From assembly GCF_947301925.1 (NCBI RefSeq), contig NZ_CAMYUE010000022.1, positions 1 to 33,737 on the forward strand: a stretch of 33,737 nt of DNA, given 5' to 3'. This stretch comes from an uncultured Ruminococcus sp. Lineage in GTDB: Bacteria; Bacillota; Clostridia; Oscillospirales; Ruminococcaceae. Below are positions 23,510-28,523 of this stretch, piece after piece. Made by a program: the position numbers and the translations under genes. Position 1 is the first letter of the stretch. Every line of letters begins with the position of its first letter. The notes beneath the pieces are model-generated. The model worked only from the letters and a program-made list of their open reading frames with translations. It ran no database searches and was not told the DNA's origin.

Positions 23510-23557
23510 TGATAATACAGTATAATATTATCACGGGTGCATTGTACAAAATCACAA
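23505..23557 (-). promoter_or_regulatory. Shared upstream element, copy B (DUF4230 gene)
   Basis: Aligns without gaps to 22440-22492. The distance from the aligned block to the -10 box differs by only 1 nt between the two promoters (19 against 20). Similarity stops where the T-run of the neighbouring small-RNA terminator begins. TTGTACAA (8-bp palindrome) lies in its distal part. Confidence 0.65.
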
Positions 23558-23657
23558 ATAAAAAACTCCCCTTTCGGGGAGCTTTTAATATTCCGACAGG
23601 CGTTAGCCGTGGAATGAAAACAGAGCGTATTCATTAACTGTATAAAACAATCAATCT
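23556..23657 (-). ncRNA. Candidate small RNA of about 100 nt
   Basis: On the minus strand a promoter (23692-23664) is followed by about 100 nt ending in an intrinsic terminator: CTCCCC-GAAA-GGGGAG (23581-23566) and TTTTTTATTT. A second hairpin lies inside: ATTCC/GGAAT (23615-23590) with an inner GGC/GCC. There is no ribosome-binding site. A 41-codon frame starting at an ATG near 23629 runs through the terminator and is not credible as a gene. No known family was recognised. It ends just upstream of the DUF4230 promoter element. Confidence 0.6.
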
Positions 23658-23663
23658 ATAATT

Positions 23664-23692
23664 ATTATAGCACAACGCTCTGTTATTTACAA
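23664..23692 (-). promoter_or_regulatory. Promoter of the candidate small RNA
   Basis: On the minus strand: TTGTAA (23692-23687), 17-nt spacer, TATAAT (23669-23664). The 10-bp inverted repeat AACAGAGCGT (23619-23628) / ACGCTCTGTT (23675-23684) has one arm in this spacer and the other in the transcript. Confidence 0.7.
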
Positions 23693-23928
23693 TACGGCAT
23701 TGCTACAAAAAATGCCTCAGAATTATGTGTAATTTTAACAAAATAAATTACAAGAAGTATACTCGAAACGAGCGGCAGCTCCCTTGAAATCGGGCAGTAA
23801 CCGCTGTTGAAAATTTTTTGTTCCAAAACCTGTTATGTTTTTTGCTGAGACGTCGATAGTATATAGCGGAGGTGTTTTGCCATATGGCAGAAAAAAACGG
23901 ATATTAAATAAAAATATCGTGAAATGAC
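23693..23928. other. AT-rich gene-free stretch before the GtrA-like gene
   Basis: No full gene. A GGAGGTG at 23869-23875 precedes an 8-codon ORF (ATG 23884, MAEKNGY, stop 23905-23907) whose start lies in the palindrome TGCCATATGGCA; it may be a remnant. An imperfect stem (AGCGG...CCGCT, about 23771-23805) followed by a T-rich run at 23813-23821 is a weak terminator candidate on the plus strand. Confidence 0.4.
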
Positions 23929-23957
23929 TTGCATTTCTGTCCGCAAACTGCTATTAT
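23929..23957 (+). promoter_or_regulatory. Promoter of the GtrA-like/dus operon
   Basis: TTGCAT (23929-23934), 17-nt spacer, TATTAT (23952-23957), 35 nt before the ATG at 23993. Confidence 0.75.
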
Positions 23958-23992
23958 ATAAGGGCGATTGAATTTCTGAAAGGACAGATAAA

Positions 23993-24481
23993 ATGGAAAA
24001 ATTCATTAAGTGGTGCGTTTCGATACTTCCGAAGCCCCTTCAGAAGATATACTATAAGTATGAGGAGAAGTGGCTCTATCTTGTTTTCGGCGGACTGACC
24101 ACAGTGGTATCCATTGTAACGAAGCTCCTGCTCTTCTGGCTGGTGCCCGGAGAGCCCAGGTGGGAGAGTACCGCAGGCGTGGTGTTCTCATGGATATGCG
24201 CCGTGACATTTGCTTTCTTTACAAATAAAAAATACGTCTTCAAGAACGAGACAAAAACCTCGAAGGAATTCTGGAAGGTATTCGCTTCCTTCTACGGGGC
24301 AAGGCTGGCCACTCTGGGCATGGAGGAGGCAATATTCCTTGTGTGCTGCGACTGGCTCGGCATGAGCAAGACCGTGATAACCTTCCTCAGTCAGGTGGCG
24401 ATATTCATAGCCAATTACATACTCAGCAAGGTGTTCGTTTTCAGGAACAAGGACAAGGCTGCGGAGAACGCTGATGACTGA
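23993..24481 (+). CDS. GtrA-family membrane protein
   Basis: The protein has 162 residues with four hydrophobic segments: WLYLVFGGLTTVVSIVTKLLLFWLV, GVVFSWICAVTFAFFTNKKYVF, FYGARLATLGMEEAIFLVCC and VITFLSQVAIFIANYILSKVFVF. The FxxNKxxVF-type ends of TM2 (FTNKKYVF) and TM4 (LSKVFVF) are the GtrA signature. Known: GtrA proteins are thought to help move lipid-linked sugars across the membrane for wall polysaccharide or teichoic acid decoration. The last codons overlap the dus gene by 8 nt, but the two functions are unrelated as far as known. AAAGGA precedes the ATG. Confidence 0.9.
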   Translation: MEKFIKWCVSILPKPLQKIYYKYEEKWLYLVFGGLTTVVSIVTKLLLFWLVPGEPRWESTAGVVFSWICAVTFAFFTNKKYVFKNETKTSKEFWKVFASFYGARLATLGMEEAIFLVCCDWLGMSKTVITFLSQVAIFIANYILSKVFVFRNKDKAAENADD

Positions 24482-25478
24482 CACAATTAAAATAGGAAAG
24501 GTCAGCATAGCCCGCACGGCGGCTCTTGCGCCCATGGCGGGAGTTGCCGACAGAGCCTACAGGCTCATGTGCAAGAAGTACGGAGCGGCCTATGTTGTCA
24601 GCGAGATGGTGTCCGCGAAGGGCATATGCTACAGCGACCGCAAGACAGCTGAGCTGTGCACCGTCACCGATGAGGAGCGCCCCATGGCTGTGCAGCTTTT
24701 CGGCAGCGAGCCCGACTTCATGGGCGAGGCCGTGAAGATAGTGCTGGAGTACCGTCCCGATATCATAGACATCAACATGGGCTGTCCTGTGCCGAAGGTA
24801 GTGGGCACGGGGGCAGGCTCGGCGCTGATGAAGGATATAAAGCTGGCGTCAGCCGTTACGGAGGCGGCCGTGAAGGCGGCAGGGGATACTCCCGTTACAG
24901 TGAAGATACGCAGCGGCTGGAGCGCTGATACCATAAATGCGCCCGAAATGGCGAAAGCCCTTGAAGCGGCTGGAGCAGCGGCCATAGCCGTCCACGGACG
25001 CACGAGGGATATGTTCTACAGCGGACAGTCCGACAGCAATATCATAAAGGCTGTGAAGGAGGCCGTTTCCGTGCCTGTCATAGGCAACGGCGACGTCACC
25101 GACGGAGCCTCCTGCGCGGAGATGTACAGGCAGACGGGCTGCGACCTTGTAATGATAGGCCGCGGCAGCTACGGCAACCCGTTCATTTTCCGCGAGACAG
25201 AGTCCCTGCTCAGGGGAGAGGCCTATGAGCCGCCGGAGCTCCGCGAGAAGATGAGAGTCATGCTGGAGCATATAAGGCTCATACTGGAGCTCAGCGAAAA
25301 ATGCGAGGAGCTCGCTATGCACGAGGCGCGTAAGCACGCTGCCTGGTATATGAACGGATACTACGGCTCGGCCAAGTTCCGCGGCCGCTGCTATCAGCTG
25401 TCCTCCTATGCGGAGGCGGAAGCTCTTGCGGAGGAGTTCATTGAGCTTCAGGAAAGCCGTGAAATTAACAGATTGTAA
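24474..25478 (+). CDS. dus: tRNA-dihydrouridine synthase (Dus family)
   Basis: Reduces uridines in the tRNA D-loop with FMN and NADPH. The protein has 334 residues. Signatures: LAPMAGVADRAYR at the start (FMN site), NMGCPVPKV with the catalytic C104, VKIRSGW, VHGRTRDMFYSG, NGDVTDG and DLVMIGRGSYGNPFIF. The C-terminal helical domain is present (HEARKHAAWYMNGYYGSAKFRGRC). It belongs to the DusB-like clostridial group. It starts inside the GtrA-like gene (8-nt overlap), so translation is coupled. Confidence 0.95.
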   Translation: MTDTIKIGKVSIARTAALAPMAGVADRAYRLMCKKYGAAYVVSEMVSAKGICYSDRKTAELCTVTDEERPMAVQLFGSEPDFMGEAVKIVLEYRPDIIDINMGCPVPKVVGTGAGSALMKDIKLASAVTEAAVKAAGDTPVTVKIRSGWSADTINAPEMAKALEAAGAAAIAVHGRTRDMFYSGQSDSNIIKAVKEAVSVPVIGNGDVTDGASCAEMYRQTGCDLVMIGRGSYGNPFIFRETESLLRGEAYEPPELREKMRVMLEHIRLILELSEKCEELAMHEARKHAAWYMNGYYGSAKFRGRCYQLSSYAEAEALAEEFIELQESREINRL

Positions 25479-25685
25479 TTTTTGTGTATACAAAGTGGAC
25501 AAAACAAGGGCGAATAGTCAGCTTGCACAATTTTCTTTGAAAAACTTCGTATGAATGAACAAATAATTGTGTATAATAAAGCTGAGAGGAAGAATTTGCC
25601 TTAAATACGTTGTTTGGGGCTGAAATTTAATCTTGAGGCTTATAAAACACAACGTAAATTCATTTAAGTTTGATACAATTTGTAA
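25479..25685. other. AT-rich intergenic stretch between dus and capA
   Basis: No gene was seen. A TATAAT at 25572-25577 lacks a clear -35 box. An 8-bp inverted repeat TACGTTGT (25606-25613) / ACAACGTA (25649-25656) follows it, without a terminator. Confidence 0.4.
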
Positions 25686-25714
25686 TTGCCAAATGAAAAA
25701 TAATGTGATATAAT
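25686..25714 (+). promoter_or_regulatory. Promoter of the CapA-like gene
   Basis: TTGCCA (25686-25691), 17-nt spacer, TATAAT (25709-25714), 58 nt before the ATG at 25772. Confidence 0.8.
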
Positions 25715-25771
25715 GATTTTAGGAAGCGGCATATTTTCAGGGATTTTATGCCCTTTCGCAAAGGAGTATTT

Positions 25772-27028
25772 ATGAAATTGAGAAAAGGACGCGCTTTCGG
25801 CGCTCTTGCGATATTCACCACCCTCGTGGCTTGCGGAGTGGGCTGCGCAACGAGCCATGTGGTCGGCAGGGCCGATCCCGATGCGCAGACAACAACAGGT
25901 ACGACAGTTCCCGAGGAGACCACCGAGGAGCTTACAACGCTGCCGCCCGATAAGGTGGTACACGTTACGGCTGCGGGCGATAACCTCATCCACTATTCGG
26001 TATTCAAGAATGCCGAGGCCCTTGCAGGAGGCAACGGCTACGACTTCAAGCCCATGTATTCCGAGGTCAAGTACCTCATACAGGACGCTGATCTGGCCAT
26101 TCTCAACCAGGAGACCGTTATCTCAAAGAGCAACGGCGTCCGCGGTGCAGAGGGCGGAGTGCTCATATTCAACTCGCCTCCCGAGGTGGCGGACGCGGTG
26201 ATAGACTGCGGCTTCGATGTATTCACCATGGCTAACAACCATCTGCTGGACATGGGTACCGACGGCCTCGAGGAGTCCATTAACTTCTGGAACGAGAAGG
26301 CAAAGGAGAACGATCTTACAGTGCTCGGAGCCTATCTCAACGAGGAGGACGCAAACAATATCCGCATACGTGAGGTCAACGGCGTAAAGGTCGCTTTCCT
26401 TGCATACGCAGAGCATATCAACGGCTTCGACGATCTGCTCAACGACGTTCCGCTGAGAGTTATAAAGAACTCCGAGGAGGACGTTATAGAGAGACAGATC
26501 AAGGAGGCCAAGGAAAAGGCCGATGCCGTTATAGTTGCCGCACACTGGGGCGTCGAGGACACCAATATCGTGTCCGAGGACAGAGTGGAGCTGGCAAACA
26601 AAATGGTGAACTGGGGCGCCGATGTTATCCTCGGCTGCCATACACATACAGCGGAAACTATGGAGTGGATCACCCGCGACGACGGCACAAAGGGCTTCGT
26701 CTATTACTCCATGGGCAACTTCATCTGCGCTCAGACAGACAACTTCAACGTTGTTGGCGAGCTCCCCGATTTCGATATCGTCATCGACGGAGAGACCAAT
26801 GAGCTGAGGCTTGAGAACGTGGGCTGCATACCTACGATCGTCCACTATGAGAACGATTTCTCCAACATGAAGGTTTATCCGTACAGCAAGTATTCCAAGG
26901 AGCTGGCGGACCGTCACGGACTTCCCTACGCAGTGCCTCAGGGCACATATACCGACTTCGGCTGGGACGTCATAAACCGCATAATCGACGAGGCAATACC
27001 CGAAGAATTCCGCAAGCTCGACAAATAA
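25772..27028 (+). CDS. CapA-family lipoprotein (metallophosphatase-like)
   Basis: The protein has 418 residues from ATG 25772 (AAAGGAG at 25760-25766; an ATG 24 nt earlier has no ribosome-binding site). A lipoprotein signal peptide ends in L-V-A-C21. A Thr/Glu-rich linker (about 38-60) leads to the CapA domain: HVTAAGDNLIH, ADLAILNQETVI, VFTMANNHLLDMG, VIVAAHWGVED, GADVILGCHTHTAE and FVYYSMGNF. Known: CapA/PgsA proteins were first linked to poly-gamma-glutamate capsules, but most clostridial homologues are of unknown role and have the fold of calcineurin-like phosphatases. No capB or capC is near. The next unit on the same strand is the scaffoldin operon with its own promoter. Confidence 0.9.
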   Translation: MKLRKGRAFGALAIFTTLVACGVGCATSHVVGRADPDAQTTTGTTVPEETTEELTTLPPDKVVHVTAAGDNLIHYSVFKNAEALAGGNGYDFKPMYSEVKYLIQDADLAILNQETVISKSNGVRGAEGGVLIFNSPPEVADAVIDCGFDVFTMANNHLLDMGTDGLEESINFWNEKAKENDLTVLGAYLNEEDANNIRIREVNGVKVAFLAYAEHINGFDDLLNDVPLRVIKNSEEDVIERQIKEAKEKADAVIVAAHWGVEDTNIVSEDRVELANKMVNWGADVILGCHTHTAETMEWITRDDGTKGFVYYSMGNFICAQTDNFNVVGELPDFDIVIDGETNELRLENVGCIPTIVHYENDFSNMKVYPYSKYSKELADRHGLPYAVPQGTYTDFGWDVINRIIDEAIPEEFRKLDK

Positions 27029-27156
27029 TTTGATAAATTCATTTTTGGTTTAAAAATCCTGTTTGACTGGAGTTTTTCCAGAAAAAAGTCATTGTGCAAA
27101 CCGTGCAAAAATCAGTTTTCCTGTTTAGGTAAAATACCAAAAACAGTATGAACCTA

Positions 27157-27185
27157 TTTACTTTTTTTTAGACCTGATATATAAT
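27157..27185 (+). promoter_or_regulatory. Promoter upstream of the scaffoldin genes
   Basis: TTTACT (27157-27162), 17-nt spacer, TATAAT (27180-27185). Transcription would begin near 27192, about 374 nt before the scaC start. Just upstream, GTGCAAA is repeated (in GTGCAAACCGTGCAAAAA, from about 27094), a possible operator. Confidence 0.7.
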
Positions 27186-27191
27186 GAAATC

Positions 27192-27565
27192 ATGAATAAA
27201 TATAGATTTGGGATTAAGTATCTCATCACGGCAGTGTGATGCGTCTTACGACAAAACCACTGCTTGCAGAGCGGAGTTTTCAGTCGCAGGCTGACGGCAG
27301 AGGGGAGCTTCAGAGCGCGGCGTGGACAAACGCCGGGTCGGAAGATGATCCGCCGAAAACCGCAGCTCGGACAGCTTAAGCCTCGTCTGTATGACTGAGC
27401 AGCGGCAGGAATGCCATACGCTTTCGCACAGCTTTCATTCGTTATCGGTGATACGGTTTTGCAGGGAGGGCGGAACGGTGTATCCGCTGCGTTAAGACAA
27501 GATATAATTAAAGGGGCACCCCGTTCCTTTGTTATATAACATTATTGAAGAAGGAGGAAAAAATA
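27192..27565 (+). ncRNA. Long structured leader RNA of the scaffoldin operon
   Basis: The 374 nt between promoter and scaC are much richer in G and C than the flanking intergenic DNA and form many local stems: CATCAC/GTGATG (27224-27241), CGGCGT/ACGCCG with a GGACAA loop (27318-27335), GCTCGGACAG/CTGT..CTGAGC (27365-27400), GGCA/TGCC (27404-27415), GCGGA/TCCGC (27470-27487), and a long-range pairing AAAACCG (27356-27362) with CGGTTTT (27454-27460) enclosing several of them. The final 75 nt are AT-rich and end in AAGGAGG. No known riboswitch consensus was recognised. It could be a leader or a separate RNA gene. Frames inside it (for example ATG 27192, 15 codons; ATG 27239, 46 codons) have no ribosome-binding site. 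Confidence 0.55.
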
Positions 27566-28426
27566 ATGAAGACAAAAAAGGTAGTCGTCGGAGCTATCGC
27601 TGCTACGATGCTTTCACTTTCAGTCTGCTCACTTGCACCTGTTGCAGCTGCCGGCGAAACAGTGCAGATATCCGTTGGCACAACTAATGCAAAGGTAGGT
27701 GGGGACTTCTCAGTGGACGTATCGTTGGCTGATATTCCATCTTCCGGCATTCAGGCACTTGACTTTGCTGTAGCTTATGACAGCAGCGTACTCACAATCA
27801 CATCTGTTGAAGCAGGTGGTCTCGTAACAAAGATCCCTCAGTCAGCTGATCTTTCAGCTTCACTCAGCGATCTCTTCGAGAGCTCAATCAACAGCAAAGA
27901 GGGTTGTGTAAACCTGATATGGTCTACTGCTGCCGAGGATTCTTCATACTGGCTCAAGGGCGACGGAACATTCTGTACCATCAAGGGCACTGTTTCAAGC
28001 AGCGCTAAGGAAGGCACAAGCTCAGAGCTTGCAGTCAAGGCAATTGACCGTGAGACATATTCCGGCTCTAAGACAGTAAACGGAAAGATCGGCTGTGGCT
28101 ATGAGTCTAACGGAAAGCCCGTTAAGCTCGATGTAGAGACCACAAACGGAAAGGTTACCATCGGCACACAGCCTACAACAGGCGGTCCTTCAGTGACACT
28201 TGCCGGTGATACTAACTGTGATGGAGTTGTCGAGCTTGCAGATGCTATCCTCATCATGCAGAGCCTTGCAAACCCCAATAAGTATGGCATAAGCGGTTCA
28301 GACGCTAAGCACCTTACTAATCAGGGTAAGGTAAACGGCGATGTTGATAAGGATGTAGTGGGTCTTACATCTAACGATGCTCTCAAGATCCAGAATTATC
28401 TGCTCCACAATATCAAAGAACTTTGA
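27566..28426 (+). CDS. scaC: ScaC-like cellulosome adaptor: one cohesin plus dockerin
   Basis: The protein has 286 residues from ATG 27566 (AAGGAGG at 27551-27557). Signal peptide 1-29; one cohesin at about 31-200 (VQISVGTTNAKVGGDFSVDVSLADIPSS, FAVAYDSSVLTITSV, and a late strand KVTIGT); a short Thr/Gly linker; dockerin at about 213-283 (AGDTNCDGVVELADAILIMQSL and NGDVDKDVVGLTSNDALKIQNYLL). Known: in R. flavefaciens ScaC is an adaptor whose dockerin binds a ScaA cohesin and whose cohesin takes up a different set of enzyme dockerins; scaC lies directly before scaA. The second calcium loop seems one residue longer than the canonical 12. No terminator separates it from scaA (97-nt gap). Confidence 0.88.
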   Translation: MKTKKVVVGAIAATMLSLSVCSLAPVAAAGETVQISVGTTNAKVGGDFSVDVSLADIPSSGIQALDFAVAYDSSVLTITSVEAGGLVTKIPQSADLSASLSDLFESSINSKEGCVNLIWSTAAEDSSYWLKGDGTFCTIKGTVSSSAKEGTSSELAVKAIDRETYSGSKTVNGKIGCGYESNGKPVKLDVETTNGKVTIGTQPTTGGPSVTLAGDTNCDGVVELADAILIMQSLANPNKYGISGSDAKHLTNQGKVNGDVDKDVVGLTSNDALKIQNYLLHNIKEL

Positions 28427-28523
28427 TCCGAGATTATCTGATTTGTCCCCCTTACAAAGGAATACAAACCCAATTTATGTTTTATTAGTAGGCGTAAAAA
28501 CCTAAAGAAAGGAATTATTACAA

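Noticed and set aside
23884..23907. 8-codon ORF after GGAGGTG upstream of the GtrA-like gene
   Set aside because: Too short, overly long ribosome-binding-site spacing, and the start is in a palindrome; possibly a remnant.
27192..27239. 15-codon frame beginning at the predicted transcription start of the scaC leader
   Set aside because: It would have to be leaderless, and there is no further support. Kept only as a note for ribosome profiling.
27239..27379. 46-codon frame inside the scaC leader
   Set aside because: No ribosome-binding site, and it runs through several stable stems; RNA structure explains the region better.
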